A program made the position numbers and the translations under genes. A stretch of 64,000 nucleotides of DNA from Bradyrhizobium iriomotense (GTDB lineage: Bacteria; Pseudomonadota; Alphaproteobacteria; Rhizobiales; Xanthobacteraceae): contig NZ_JAFCJZ010000031.1 in NCBI RefSeq assembly GCF_018130765.1, positions 1-64,000 on the forward strand, read 5' to 3'. Below are positions 54,102-63,657 of the stretch, one piece after another; the stretch's first letter is position 1; the number at the start of each line of letters is the position of its first letter. The notes under the pieces were generated by a model. It had not been told where the DNA came from. It searched no databases and saw only the letters and a list, made by a program, of their open reading frames with translations.

Positions 54102-55028
54102 ATGCCCTTCCTCAGTCATGGCTCATATCGGATCCGCTATGAGCTCGACGGACCGGCGGGTGCGCCGGCCTATGTGTTGGTTAACGGCCTCACGCAATAT
54201 TCCGAGCTCTGGGGCGCCTACCGCGATGCACTGATCGCGCGTCATTTTCGCGTCGCGACATTCGATCTGCTCGGCCAGGGGGTCTCCGACAAGCCTGCGC
54301 TGTTCATCAATCAGGACGACCACGTTGCCGTGCTGCATCGCCTGATCGGCGAGCTCGGCGATGGCCCGGTCTTTCTCGGCGGCATCAGCTTCGGCGGCCT
54401 GATCGCGCTGCGCTATGCCATCGAGCACGGCGCACGGCTGTCGGGCCTCGTGCCGATGAGCTGCTTTGCGGAGCTCTCACCGCAACTGCTGCTGATCGGC
54501 AATGCCTTGCGCACCGGCCTCATCCTTGGCGGCACCAGCTATCTCCAGGATCTGTTGCTGCCGATGAACCTCTCGGATCAATGGCTGAAGCCGCTGCTGG
54601 ACAAGCTCGACAGCGTGAAGCGGCAGGGCTGGCTGGTGAACGACGTCTACGCCCTTCAGAACCTGATGGAGTCCTTTCTCGACTTCAAGCCGCTGACGCC
54701 GCAGCTCTCCGCCATCGCCGTCCCGACCATGATCCTGAATGGCGAGTTCGATTTCCTCACGCCACGCGCGCTGCACGAGACCCTGCGGGTCGAGATTCCC
54801 GACAGCGCCCTCGTCATCATCCCGAAGGCCTATCATGCTTTCACCCTCGAAAAAGCGGCGCTCACCGCCGACCTGCTGGCGCGCTTCGCCGAGGACGTGA
54901 TGGCCGGCCGCTGGCAGGGCAACAAGCAGGTCTTGATCGCGCCGGAAGAGGCCGGCGGAGACTTTTCGCCGTTTCCGGACGGGTATGACCATCTGCGCGC
55001 GATCCCGGTGCAGAGGGCGGCAACATGA
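54102..55028 (+). CDS. Alpha/beta hydrolase
   Basis: The 308-residue protein has VNGLTQ (oxyanion region), GISFGG (nucleophile), NGEFDF (acid) and KAYHAF (His). It starts MPFLSHGSYRIRYELDG; a GTG 9 nt upstream is also possible. It lies before the CoA-transferase and MaoC genes, with a FixK-like box upstream, suggesting a low-oxygen acyl-CoA or polyhydroxyalkanoate-related role. It overlaps the next gene by ATGA. Confidence 0.88.
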   Translation: MPFLSHGSYRIRYELDGPAGAPAYVLVNGLTQYSELWGAYRDALIARHFRVATFDLLGQGVSDKPALFINQDDHVAVLHRLIGELGDGPVFLGGISFGGLIALRYAIEHGARLSGLVPMSCFAELSPQLLLIGNALRTGLILGGTSYLQDLLLPMNLSDQWLKPLLDKLDSVKRQGWLVNDVYALQNLMESFLDFKPLTPQLSAIAVPTMILNGEFDFLTPRALHETLRVEIPDSALVIIPKAYHAFTLEKAALTADLLARFAEDVMAGRWQGNKQVLIAPEEAGGDFSPFPDGYDHLRAIPVQRAAT

Positions 55029-55621
55029 GCGCCTTCTTCGGACCGCTGGAGGCCGACGGTCGCGTCCCGCCGCATCAGCAGACGCGGGTCTCCGCATTCC
55101 TACTCTCCGCTCATGGGGCACTGGCGCGGCAATTCGCGCTCGCCCTTCCCGCGAAGTTCGACGCGGCCTGGCAGACCGAGCTGAACGCCCAGCTCTATCG
55201 CGAGAGCGAGATCGTTTCGCTTCTGATGCGTGCGACCGCGTGGGTCCCGGACCTTGCGCTGGGCCCCATGGCCGCGTCCTGGGAGATGGCCTGGCTTCCG
55301 GCGCCGGTCGACGGCATCGCCGATCACGTCCGCGCGCAGGCGGTCCAGCTCGCCATCCTCGCGCATGCCGTTCACGCCGGAATTCGGCCCGCGGCCCTAC
55401 TGCCGACGGACGCCAATGCCGACGATCCTTTCGTGACGGCGCTGCGCCGCATCGAGTTCGAGAGCGGCCGGTTATTGCAGGCGCAGATCCTGTTCCTGAA
55501 GGGACCGGATCTCCTTCCTTCCCGGGACGCCGTGAGCGCAGCGCTCGATCGGCGGCATGCCGAGGTGCGCAGACTCTGGAACGAGACGCTGGAGAGCATC
55601 GGTGTCGTCCCGCAGCAATGA
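55025..55621 (+). CDS. Hypothetical protein coupled to alpha/beta hydrolase
   Basis: The 198-residue protein is largely alpha-helical with many Ala and Leu, no signal and no clear motif. The ATG overlaps the hydrolase TGA. No family is recognised. It may be an accessory of the hydrolase. Confidence 0.7.
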   Translation: MSAFFGPLEADGRVPPHQQTRVSAFLLSAHGALARQFALALPAKFDAAWQTELNAQLYRESEIVSLLMRATAWVPDLALGPMAASWEMAWLPAPVDGIADHVRAQAVQLAILAHAVHAGIRPAALLPTDANADDPFVTALRRIEFESGRLLQAQILFLKGPDLLPSRDAVSAALDRRHAEVRRLWNETLESIGVVPQQ

Positions 55622-55631
55622 GCCTGCAGCC

Positions 55632-55645
55632 TTGACGCAGATCAA
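55632..55645. promoter_or_regulatory. FixK/FNR box upstream of CoA-transferase genes
   Basis: TTGAC-GCAG-ATCAA is a full match to TTGAY-N4-RTCAA. It lies 70-83 bp before the CoA-transferase A ATG at 55715, a usual activator distance. Confidence 0.75.
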
Positions 55646-55714
55646 AGCTGCGACACCGCCCGCCTCCAACATCGAACCGCAATTCACCTGTGCCTGCCGA
55701 CCGGAGGTCCGATC

Positions 55715-56362
55715 ATGAAGGCCGTTTCCGTCGAAGAAGCCGTCGCGATGATCCCGTCCGGCGCGAGCGTCATGGTCGGCGGGTTCATGGGCGTCGGGAC
55801 ACCGGAACGTCTGCTGGACGAGCTCGTCCGGCAGAACAAGACAGGCCTGTCCCTGATCTGCAACGACGCCGCCACGCCCGGCAAGGGCGTCGGCAAGCTG
55901 TTCGATGCGACGTTGGTCTCGAAGCTGACGGCGACGCATATCGGCCTCAATCCGAAGGTCCAGCAGCAGATGCTTGGAAACCAGATCTCGGTCGATCTGG
56001 TGCCGCAAGGCACCTTCGTCGAACGCATCAGGGCGGGCGGATGCGGCTTGGGCGGCGTGCTGACGCCGACCGGCGTCGGCACACTCGTTGCGGAGGGCAA
56101 GCGCCAGATCGAGGTCGACGGCAAGCCGTTCCTGCTGGAGACCGCCATTCGCGCGCAGTTCGCGCTGATCCACGCCTTCCTCGCCGACTATCTCGGCAAT
56201 CTCGCCTACGCGCTGACCGCGCGCAATTTCAATCCGATCATGGCGATGGCGGCCGACACCGTGATTGTCGCAGCCGAGCATATCGTGCCCGTCGGCGTCA
56301 TCGCCCCCGATCACGTCGTCACGCCGGCGCCGCTGGTCGACTACATCATTGCGAACGGGTGA
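55715..56362 (+). CDS. CoA-transferase subunit A
   Basis: The 215-residue subunit begins MKAVSVEEAVAMIPSGASVMVGGFMGVGTPERL, with the GGF-x-GxG CoA-binding region. It is of the AtoD/ScoA type. The partner gene begins 4 nt later. It probably moves CoA between acetoacetate or another short acid and acetyl- or succinyl-CoA. Confidence 0.93.
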   Translation: MKAVSVEEAVAMIPSGASVMVGGFMGVGTPERLLDELVRQNKTGLSLICNDAATPGKGVGKLFDATLVSKLTATHIGLNPKVQQQMLGNQISVDLVPQGTFVERIRAGGCGLGGVLTPTGVGTLVAEGKRQIEVDGKPFLLETAIRAQFALIHAFLADYLGNLAYALTARNFNPIMAMAADTVIVAAEHIVPVGVIAPDHVVTPAPLVDYIIANG

Positions 56363-56366
56363 CGTC

Positions 56367-57017
56367 ATGGATCCGCAGATCATCATCGCTCGACGCGTCG
56401 CCAAGGAGCTCCGCCAAGGCAATCTCGTCAATCTCGGCATCGGCATCCCGACGCTGGTCGCGAACTACGTTCCGTCCGATCTGAAGGTCTTCTTCCAGTC
56501 CGAGAATGGGCTGATCGGCACCGGACCGATACCGGAGCAGGGAATGGCGCATCCCCTGCTCACCGACGCCGGCGGCCGGCCGATCAGTGCGCTTCCGGGC
56601 GCGGCAACCTTCGACAGCGCGATGTCGTTCGGCCTGATCCGCGGCGGCCACGTCGACGTCACCGTGCTCGGCGGCCTTCAGGTCGATGCGCACGGCCTTC
56701 TCGCCAACTGGATGATCCCGGGCAAGATGGTGCCCGGCATGGGCGGCGCGATGGACCTCGTCAGCGGCGCCAAGCGCGTCATCGTCGCCATGCAGCACGC
56801 GGCCAAGGGCAAGTCGAAGATCGTTGCCAAATGCACGCTGCCCCTGACCTCGGCGCGGCCGGTGAACCTCGTCGTCACCGACATGGCCGTGATCGGCTTT
56901 CCCGACGGCAAGGCGACGCTGCTGGAAACGGCGCCCGGCATCAGCATCGGCGAGGTCCTGGCGGTGACGGAGGCCGAACTCGCCATTCCCGACACTGTCC
57001 CGGAAATGAAGATCTGA
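56367..57017 (+). CDS. CoA-transferase subunit B
   Basis: The 216-residue subunit starts MDPQIIIARRVAKELRQGN, with VNLGIGIPTLVANY and the catalytic-Glu motif SENGLIGTGP. It forms the heterodimeric enzyme with subunit A. MaoC follows after 10 nt. Confidence 0.93.
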   Translation: MDPQIIIARRVAKELRQGNLVNLGIGIPTLVANYVPSDLKVFFQSENGLIGTGPIPEQGMAHPLLTDAGGRPISALPGAATFDSAMSFGLIRGGHVDVTVLGGLQVDAHGLLANWMIPGKMVPGMGGAMDLVSGAKRVIVAMQHAAKGKSKIVAKCTLPLTSARPVNLVVTDMAVIGFPDGKATLLETAPGISIGEVLAVTEAELAIPDTVPEMKI

Positions 57018-57027
57018 CGAGGTAACC

Positions 57028-57486
57028 ATGCGCGTCTTCAGCGATCTCAACGAAATCAAATCCGCCGTCGGCACCGAGATCGGCGTCAGCGACTGGGTCG
57101 AGGTGTCGCAAGAGCGCATCAACCAGTTCGCGGAGGCGACCTGCGACGAGCAATGGATCCATGTCGACCAGGAGCGCGCAGCCAAGGAGATGCCCGGCGG
57201 CAAAACCATCGCCCATGGCCTGCTGTCGCTGGCGCTCGCGCCGCTCTTCATCCGCTCGGTGATCGGCCTGAAGGGCTTGCGCAACACGCTGAACTACGGC
57301 GCCGACCGGATCAGATATCTGGCGCCGGTGCCGGCGGGCTCAAAACTGCGCGGCCGCGTCACCGTCGCCGAAGCCGAGGACGTGCCGCCGGACGGGCTGC
57401 GCGTCAACTATCACCTCGTGATCGAGATCGAAGGCGGCAAGAAGCCCGCCTGCATCGCCGAGCTGATCGCCCTGCACTATCGCTGA
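57028..57486 (+). CDS. MaoC-like (R)-enoyl-CoA hydratase
   Basis: The 152-residue hot-dog protein has the hydratase motif FAEATCDEQWIHVDQ ... TIAHGL, with catalytic Asp and His. Such proteins make or use (R)-3-hydroxyacyl-CoA, a PHA precursor. It ends the CoA-transferase operon. Confidence 0.92.
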   Translation: MRVFSDLNEIKSAVGTEIGVSDWVEVSQERINQFAEATCDEQWIHVDQERAAKEMPGGKTIAHGLLSLALAPLFIRSVIGLKGLRNTLNYGADRIRYLAPVPAGSKLRGRVTVAEAEDVPPDGLRVNYHLVIEIEGGKKPACIAELIALHYR

Positions 57487-57644
57487 ATCAAAAAAGGTCG
57501 AAAACAACCCCATGCACAGTAGCGAGGGCATTGACGGCATTGTACTTTTTCGTCCGGCTTTTTCTGCCGGCCGAGGCGCGTTTGACCCGTCCGGGCAAAA
57601 CACTGGCATGATGCCACGATCAGCCCACAGCCTCCTGACTGCCA

Positions 57645-57670
57645 ACCCGGCGTGACAACACGCGGGCGGG
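57645..57670. terminator. Hairpin between convergent MaoC and FabI genes
   Basis: AACCCG-GCGTG-ACAA-CACGC-GGG-CGGGTT forms a stem with a 3-nt bulge immediately before the fabI stop. It lacks a U-run and may act in both directions. Confidence 0.35.
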
Positions 57671-57671
57671 T

Positions 57672-58460
57672 TCAGTCGATGATGTGATACCCGCCGTCGA
57701 TGTAGAGCACGCCGCCGGTCATCAGCTTGGCGCCGTCGAGCGCCAGAAAGGCGGTGGCGTTGCCGACGTCGTCGATGCTGACGAGGCTGCGCGAGGGCGC
57801 CTTCGACTGCGCCTTGTCCATGAGCTCGTCGAACTCGGGAATGCCTGATGCGGCGCGCGTCGCTAGCGGGCCCGGCGAGATCGCGTGAACGCGGATGCCC
57901 TTCGGACCGAGCTCGGCGGCGATGTAGCGGACCGACGCCTCGAGCGCGGCCTTGGCCACGCCCATGACGTTGTAGTTCTCCACCACCATCTGGCTGCCGT
58001 AATAGGTCATGGTGAACAGGGTGCCGCCGTTCTTCATGAGCGGCTCGGCGAGATGAGCCATGCGCATGAACGACCAGCAGGAGACATCCATGGTCTTGAG
58101 GAAGCCGTCGCGGCCGACGTCGACGACGCGGCCGTGCAACGCCTCCTTGGGCGAGAAAGCGATGGAGTGAAGCAGGAAGTCGAGTTGGCCCCACTCGGCC
58201 GCAATGCGCTCGAACACCGCTTCGGTCTGGCCTTCGACCATCACGTCCAGCGGCATGAAGATCGGCGCCTGAAGCGCCTGCGCCAGGGGCTCGACATGCT
58301 TTTTGGCGCGATCGTTCAGATAAGTGACGGCGAGATCGGCACCGAGCGCACGAAACGCCCGCGCACACCCCCAGGCGATGGACTGGTCATTGGCGATACC
58401 GACGATCAGGCCCTTCTTTCCCTTCAGGGCCACCTTGCTGTCCGGGAATACTGGGATCAT
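57672..58460 (-). CDS. fabI: Enoyl-ACP reductase FabI-like
   Basis: The 262-residue SDR-type reductase starts MIPVFPDSKVALKGKKGLIVGIANDQSIAWG, the FabI NADH-binding signature. It has HSIAFSP and the Tyr-x6-Lys pair (YNVMGVAK). It reduces enoyl-ACP in fatty acid synthesis; here it sits at the end of an acetate/acyl-phosphate operon, so it may be a low-oxygen isozyme. The ATG overlaps the ackA TGA. Confidence 0.92.
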   Translation of the reverse strand: MIPVFPDSKVALKGKKGLIVGIANDQSIAWGCARAFRALGADLAVTYLNDRAKKHVEPLAQALQAPIFMPLDVMVEGQTEAVFERIAAEWGQLDFLLHSIAFSPKEALHGRVVDVGRDGFLKTMDVSCWSFMRMAHLAEPLMKNGGTLFTMTYYGSQMVVENYNVMGVAKAALEASVRYIAAELGPKGIRVHAISPGPLATRAASGIPEFDELMDKAQSKAPSRSLVSIDDVGNATAFLALDGAKLMTGGVLYIDGGYHIID

Positions 58461-59671
58461 GACACCCTCACAGATCGTGTGTTTTGCGACGAGCCGTTGA
58501 CCAGCATCGCCAGCGTGTGCTGCGCAATCATCAGCTCCTCGTCGGTCGGGACGACATAGACGGGGATGCGACTGCCGGACTGCGAGATCAGCCGTGCATG
58601 ACGGGCATTTTCGTCGGCATCGAGGGTGACACCGAGCCATGCGAGCTGCTCTGCGACGCGCGCCCGGATCGATGCCGAATTCTCGCCGATGCCGGCGGTG
58701 AAGACGAAGGCGTCCAGACCCTGCAAGGCCGCAGCCAACATGCCGGCACTGAGCCCGATCCGGTAGACGAAGTAGTCGATCGCGAGCCTTGCATGGGCAT
58801 CGGTACTCGCCTCGAGCTCCCGCATGTCGTTGCTGACGCCGGACAGGCCCTTCAGTCCGCACTCGCGGTAGAGGAAGTCCTGCACCCTCGGAGCCGACAT
58901 CCCCTTCTCCGAGATGAGATAAAGCACAACGCCGGGATCAATCTGCCCCGGCCGCGTTCCCATCGGCAGGCCATCGAGCGCCGTGAAGCCCATGGTGCTT
59001 TCGACGCTGCGCCCGTGCTTCAATGCGCACATCGAGGCGCCACTGCCGAGATGGGCGACAATCACGCGTCCGCCGGCAATATCGGGCGCGACATTCGGCA
59101 GCGTCCGGGAGATGTACTCATAGGACAGGCCGTGAAAGCCATAGCGCCGCACGCCCTCGGCATGAAGCTGGTGCGGGATGGCATAGTGGTCTGCGACCGC
59201 GTCGTGCGTGCGGTGGAAGGCGGTGTCGAAACAGGCCACCTGCAACAGCGTCGGGAAGTTCGCCAGGAGCGAGCGGATCGGCGCCAAATTATGCGGCTGA
59301 TGCAGCGGCGCCAGACTGACGAAGCGCTCCAGCCGGCTCACAACGCCATGGTCGATCACGACCGGCCGCGAATAGTCTGGACCGCCATGCACGACACGGT
59401 GGCCGACCGCGATCGGCGTCACCCGAAGCTCGTTCCGTAACCAGTCGCCGGCGACGGCCATTGCCGCCGGCACATCCGGCACGGCCTCGATCGGATAGGC
59501 GCGATCAACCAATGGACCGTTGCCCGCGCCGCCGGCCCGCAGACGCGGCCGGCTGCCGATGCCATCTATCTGTCCCTTGATCTGCCGCCGAAGGATCCCC
59601 TCGCCCTCGATCGAATAGACCTGAAACTTGACGCTGGAGGAGCCGGCATTGACGACGAGGATCGTATCCAT
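58457..59671 (-). CDS. ackA: Acetate kinase
   Basis: The 404-residue acyl kinase has VNAGSSSVKF, GHRVVHGG, ACFDTAFH, RRYGFHGLS and FTAGIGENS, all acetate kinase hallmarks. It makes ATP and acetate from acetyl phosphate. It follows ptb by 4 nt and overlaps fabI. Confidence 0.95.
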   Translation of the reverse strand: MDTILVVNAGSSSVKFQVYSIEGEGILRRQIKGQIDGIGSRPRLRAGGAGNGPLVDRAYPIEAVPDVPAAMAVAGDWLRNELRVTPIAVGHRVVHGGPDYSRPVVIDHGVVSRLERFVSLAPLHQPHNLAPIRSLLANFPTLLQVACFDTAFHRTHDAVADHYAIPHQLHAEGVRRYGFHGLSYEYISRTLPNVAPDIAGGRVIVAHLGSGASMCALKHGRSVESTMGFTALDGLPMGTRPGQIDPGVVLYLISEKGMSAPRVQDFLYRECGLKGLSGVSNDMRELEASTDAHARLAIDYFVYRIGLSAGMLAAALQGLDAFVFTAGIGENSASIRARVAEQLAWLGVTLDADENARHARLISQSGSRIPVYVVPTDEELMIAQHTLAMLVNGSSQNTRSVRVS

Positions 59672-59675
59672 GGCG

Positions 59676-60641
59676 TCACGCGGCCACTGTCGGCGCCTTC
59701 TGGCGCCTGGCGCGAGCATAGAGCGCGGCGACTGCGCAGGATGCCATGCGCGCGCGCGGAGAATCCGCCCGCGAGGTGAGGACCACCGGCACGCGGGCGC
59801 CGAGCACGATGCCCGCGCTGTCCGCCTTGGCGAAATAGGCGAGGTTCTTGGCCAGCATGTTTCCGGCCTCGAGGTCCGGAACGACCAGGATCTGCGCACG
59901 GCCGGCGACCTCGGAGGTGATGCCCTTGATCCGCGCGGCTTCCAAGTCAATCGCATTGTCGAACGCCAGCGGACCATCGAGGATGCCGCCGGTGATCTGG
60001 CCGCGATCGGCCATCTTGCAGAGCGCCGCGGCCTCGATCGTCGAGGGGATTTTCGAGGTCACGGTCTCGACCGCCGACAGGATCGCGACCCGCGGGGTCT
60101 TGCCAACGCCGACCTGGTTGTAGAGGTCGATCGCGTTCTGGATGATGTCGCGCTTGGCGTCGAGATCGGGGAAGATGTTGATCGCGGCATCCGTCACGAA
60201 GATGGTCTCGGCGTAGGCCGGCACATCCATGACGAAGACGTGGCTGATGCGCCGGTCGGTGCGCAGGCCGCCAGTCTTGGCCGTGACGGCGCGCATCAAT
60301 TCGTCGGTGTGAAGGCTGCCTTTCATCAGCAGCTCGCCTTTGGCGGCATGGATGAGCTCGACGCCCTTGGCCGCGGCGTCCTCGCTATGCGCGGCATCGA
60401 CAATCTCGAACCCGGACAGGTCGAGATCAAATTTGGCGGCCGTTTCCCTGATCTTCTTCTCGGGCCCGACAAGAATCGGCCGGATGATGCCGGCGCTTGC
60501 ACTGTCGATGGCGCCGCGCAACGAGGTCTCGTCGCAAGGGTGGACGACGATGGTCGGCAGGGGCGCCCCCGCCTTCGCCGCCGCGATCAGGCGGTCGTAT
60601 TTGCTGCCGGAATGGGCCCCCGTCGTGTCGGCCGACATCAT
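59676..60641 (-). CDS. Phosphate acyltransferase (Pta/Ptb-type)
   Basis: The 321-residue phosphate acetyl/butyryltransferase starts MMSADTTGAHSGSKYDRLI, has ISHVFVMDVP, TDAAINIFPDLDAKRDIIQNA and GPLAFDNAID. It converts acyl-CoA to acyl phosphate for AckA. Acetyl- versus butyryl-CoA preference cannot be read from sequence. It lies between the DUF3141 gene and ackA. Confidence 0.92.
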   Translation of the reverse strand: MMSADTTGAHSGSKYDRLIAAAKAGAPLPTIVVHPCDETSLRGAIDSASAGIIRPILVGPEKKIRETAAKFDLDLSGFEIVDAAHSEDAAAKGVELIHAAKGELLMKGSLHTDELMRAVTAKTGGLRTDRRISHVFVMDVPAYAETIFVTDAAINIFPDLDAKRDIIQNAIDLYNQVGVGKTPRVAILSAVETVTSKIPSTIEAAALCKMADRGQITGGILDGPLAFDNAIDLEAARIKGITSEVAGRAQILVVPDLEAGNMLAKNLAYFAKADSAGIVLGARVPVVLTSRADSPRARMASCAVAALYARARRQKAPTVAA

Positions 60642-60667
60642 GTTGCTCCCGCTTCCGCCAATCCGCG

Positions 60668-62917
60668 TTACGACGCTCTTGCCTTGGAATCCGCTTTGGG
60701 GTCGAAAGGGGCGACGTTCGACGTCAGCTCCCCCTCTCCGTCCAGACCAAAAAGCCCGGCGATCTGCTTCAGACGCCTGGCGCGCTCGCCGGTGATGTCC
60801 TCGCTCGCCGACAGAACCTCGCGCATCGCGGCGAAGGCCTGGCGCCGCTGGCCCATGTCGTCGGGCAGCAATTTCGGGATCGCAGCCAGCGCACCGTCGC
60901 GATCGAGCAGCAGCATGAAGAACTGCTCGCGGACCAGCATCTTGAATTCGGCCAGCGTCATCCGGGCGCCGGCATGGTCCCGCCGCACCTGCCGCAGCGC
61001 CTCGATGCTGCGCTCGTCCACCATGCCGCGGGCGGAGCCAACATAGAGCAGAGAACGGAGCGCTGCTTCGCGAAGGCCCCCCTCGCCGATGCGCGATTTC
61101 AGCTCGGAGATTCGCTTCTCGAGCATCGCGCGATGCTCCGCCGACATCTCGCGGCGCTGCGAGGGCACCGAATTCGGATCGATGCCTACGGCCGCCTGAA
61201 GCAACGGCGAGCCGTAGACATTGAGGAATACGGTCTCGCTCAGAGCCTCCTGCGCGTCGCGCCAGCTGTCGAGCGCATGGACGATCTGCTTCGACATCTG
61301 CTCCTGGAAAGCCAGGAACGGATTGTCCTTCGAGACCGGCCTGCGGTTGTCCTCGACACGATCGGCGGCCGCCTGGATGGTGGACATCCAGGGATTCTTG
61401 CTGCTGAAGGCCTCATATTGCATCCGCAGCGGATGCATGTTGCGCGCCCAGTCCGCCACCTGCGGGGTCACCATCTTCTTGACCCAGGGCTGGACGAATT
61501 TCTGATAGGCCGCCAGATTGAGCTCCGAGACGCGCTTGGCGGCGGCAAACCGCCTCTCGTCCTCGGGCGAATTGCCACCCATCGCGCGGATATCGTCGAG
61601 CGTGCGGGCCTCACAGCGCATCACCCATTGCCCGGCGGCGAGATCGGCATTGAGCGTCTCGTCGCCCCTCGCCTCGAACGTCGCCTCGTAGAGCCCGGGC
61701 GGAAGCACGTCGATCAAATCGATGTTGCTTGAAAACTCGGCATGCTCCTTCTTGGCGACGCCGCCGGACACGAAGATGCCGAGATGACCGATGCTCTCGT
61801 GGACGGTGTAGACGATGGTCTGGCCATACGCCCTGATCTCGTCGACGTCGGCGTAGCAGTCCAAAATCCAGTCGAGCGCCTGCTGCGGCGGCGTGACATT
61901 GTCGCCCTTGGAGCAGAACACCACGATCGGCGAACGGATATTGCGCAGATCGACCTTTTTTCCGTCCGACATCTCGATGCGGCCGGCGGCGAGATTGTTG
62001 CCGATGAACAGCTCATCGACGATGAACTGGATCTCTTCGGCATTGAGGTTGACGTGCCCGCCCCACCAGCGCTCGAAATCCAGATAGCGTTCGGCTTCGG
62101 TGTCGACCTTGGAGTAGACGTTGTACTGCTTGGTCCAGAGCGTGTTGGACGGATTCTGGTTCTCGAAGTTCTGCACCAGCCAGGCGCCGTCGAACTTGCC
62201 GGCGCCGAGATCGCTGGTCAGCGCCGTCAGCCAGCTTCCGCCCAAGAGGCCGCCGGAATAGCGCATCGGATATTGACCGTGCACGCCGGCCCAATAAGCC
62301 AGCGGCGCGCCGGCGACGATCAGGGGCCCGAACAGATCCGGCCGCAGCGATGCCAGGATCATGACGGCCCAGCCGGCCTGGCAATTGCCGATCACGCAGG
62401 GCTTGCCGTCGGCTTCGGGATGACGGCTGATGACGGTCTCGATGAACTGCGCTTCCGCGCGCGCGATGCGCTCGATGGTCTGGCCCGGCACCGGCTCGGG
62501 CAGGAAGCCGATGAAATAGCAAGGATGGCCCGCCCTCATCGCGACGCCGATCTCGCTGTCGGCCTTGAAGCCGCCAATGCCCGGCCCGTGGCCAGCACGC
62601 GGATCGACCACCACGAACGGCCGCCGGCTCATGTCGATCTCGACATCCTTCGGCGGAATGATGCGCACCAGCGCGTAGTTGACCGGCTCCTCCAGCGTGC
62701 GACCGTCGGCGATCAATTCGGCAGCATATTGCAGCACATGCGGCGCGACCTGCGCGACATGCTCGCGATACTGGTCACCACGCTGACGCATGATGTCCAG
62801 AAACAGCACACTGCGCTGCCCGGCATCGACCATGTATTCGACGGCGGAGGCCACAAGGCCCGACATCGGACCATCGGGCAGTTTCAGGTCGGGCAGTTTC
62901 AGATTGTCCATCGCCAT
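60668..62917 (-). CDS. DUF3141 protein, PHA-synthase-like alpha/beta fold
   Basis: The 749-residue protein has a DUF3141 alpha/beta hydrolase-like core. The nucleophile elbow reads IGNCQAG, with C179, a Cys as in polyhydroxyalkanoate synthases rather than Ser. A His candidate lies in HESIGHLGIF. The C-terminal third is helical. The function is unproven. It heads the ptb-ackA-fabI operon, and a FixK box lies 54 bp before the start. Confidence 0.9.
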   Translation of the reverse strand: MAMDNLKLPDLKLPDGPMSGLVASAVEYMVDAGQRSVLFLDIMRQRGDQYREHVAQVAPHVLQYAAELIADGRTLEEPVNYALVRIIPPKDVEIDMSRRPFVVVDPRAGHGPGIGGFKADSEIGVAMRAGHPCYFIGFLPEPVPGQTIERIARAEAQFIETVISRHPEADGKPCVIGNCQAGWAVMILASLRPDLFGPLIVAGAPLAYWAGVHGQYPMRYSGGLLGGSWLTALTSDLGAGKFDGAWLVQNFENQNPSNTLWTKQYNVYSKVDTEAERYLDFERWWGGHVNLNAEEIQFIVDELFIGNNLAAGRIEMSDGKKVDLRNIRSPIVVFCSKGDNVTPPQQALDWILDCYADVDEIRAYGQTIVYTVHESIGHLGIFVSGGVAKKEHAEFSSNIDLIDVLPPGLYEATFEARGDETLNADLAAGQWVMRCEARTLDDIRAMGGNSPEDERRFAAAKRVSELNLAAYQKFVQPWVKKMVTPQVADWARNMHPLRMQYEAFSSKNPWMSTIQAAADRVEDNRRPVSKDNPFLAFQEQMSKQIVHALDSWRDAQEALSETVFLNVYGSPLLQAAVGIDPNSVPSQRREMSAEHRAMLEKRISELKSRIGEGGLREAALRSLLYVGSARGMVDERSIEALRQVRRDHAGARMTLAEFKMLVREQFFMLLLDRDGALAAIPKLLPDDMGQRRQAFAAMREVLSASEDITGERARRLKQIAGLFGLDGEGELTSNVAPFDPKADSKARAS

Positions 62918-62970
62918 GTTCGCCCTCGCCGTCGCGTCCAGCCATTCAAGAAGCCCTGGGATTGCCGACG

Positions 62971-62984
62971 TTGATTTAGGTCAA
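62971..62984. promoter_or_regulatory. FixK/FNR box upstream of DUF3141-ptb-ackA-fabI
   Basis: TTGAT-TTAG-GTCAA fully matches TTGAY-N4-RTCAA. It is 54-67 bp before the DUF3141 ATG and 123-136 bp before the divergent GNAT gene. Confidence 0.78.
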
Positions 62985-63106
62985 CGGTCAGGGGCGGAGC
63001 GCGGGGTTCCCTGCGGAAGCTTGGCGAGCTGCCTTTCGCGGTAGGCTTGATCCGGTTCAGGCGGCACGTACCGGCAAACGGCTGAACGGAGAAAGGGCGC
63101 GCATTG

Positions 63107-63628
63107 ATGGGGACTCCAGCAAGTCTCACTTGCCGGGAGACGTTACGTGACGGCACCCCGGTCGAGATCCGGGCGCTCCGGCCGGAGGATGAGGTCGGCA
63201 TGCTCGCCGCGCTGGACCAAGCCAGCATGCAAACGCGCCAGCGTCGCTTCTTTGCACCGAAGCGCCATTTCTCAGATAGCGAGCGCGCCTATTTCATGGA
63301 GATCGACTTCGAGAATCACGTGGCGCTGGTTGCCTGCGCGGAGGATGCGGGCCACAACGTCATCATAGGCGGAGGCCGCTACGTCGTCGCGACGCCCGGC
63401 TGCGCCGAGATGGCCTTTGTCGTTATCGATGCCTGGCAGGGACGTGGCATCGGCACGCTGCTGGCACAACATCTCATTGCGCTCGCGCGCGAGGCCGGGC
63501 TGACTGAACTGACCGCGGAGGTCATGTCGGACAATACGGCCATGCGCCGCGTGTTCGAACGGCTCGGCTTCAGCCCTGCGGCGAAGCGGGACCCTCAAAC
63601 GATTCATCTGGCGTTGAAGCTGACCTGA
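63107..63628 (+). CDS. GNAT-family N-acetyltransferase
   Basis: The 173-residue protein has the acetyl-CoA motif A (VVIDAWQGRGIGTLLAQHL) and motif B (NTAMRRVFERLGF). An N-terminal RETLRDGTPVEIRALRPED is typical of Pat-like C-terminal acetyltransferase domains. The ATG at 63107 follows GGAGAAAGG; a TTG at 63104 is also in frame. It is divergent from the DUF3141 operon. Confidence 0.9.
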   Translation: MGTPASLTCRETLRDGTPVEIRALRPEDEVGMLAALDQASMQTRQRRFFAPKRHFSDSERAYFMEIDFENHVALVACAEDAGHNVIIGGGRYVVATPGCAEMAFVVIDAWQGRGIGTLLAQHLIALAREAGLTELTAEVMSDNTAMRRVFERLGFSPAAKRDPQTIHLALKLT

Positions 63629-63657
63629 TGACCCCGAACTGGACTTCCATTTTTTCC

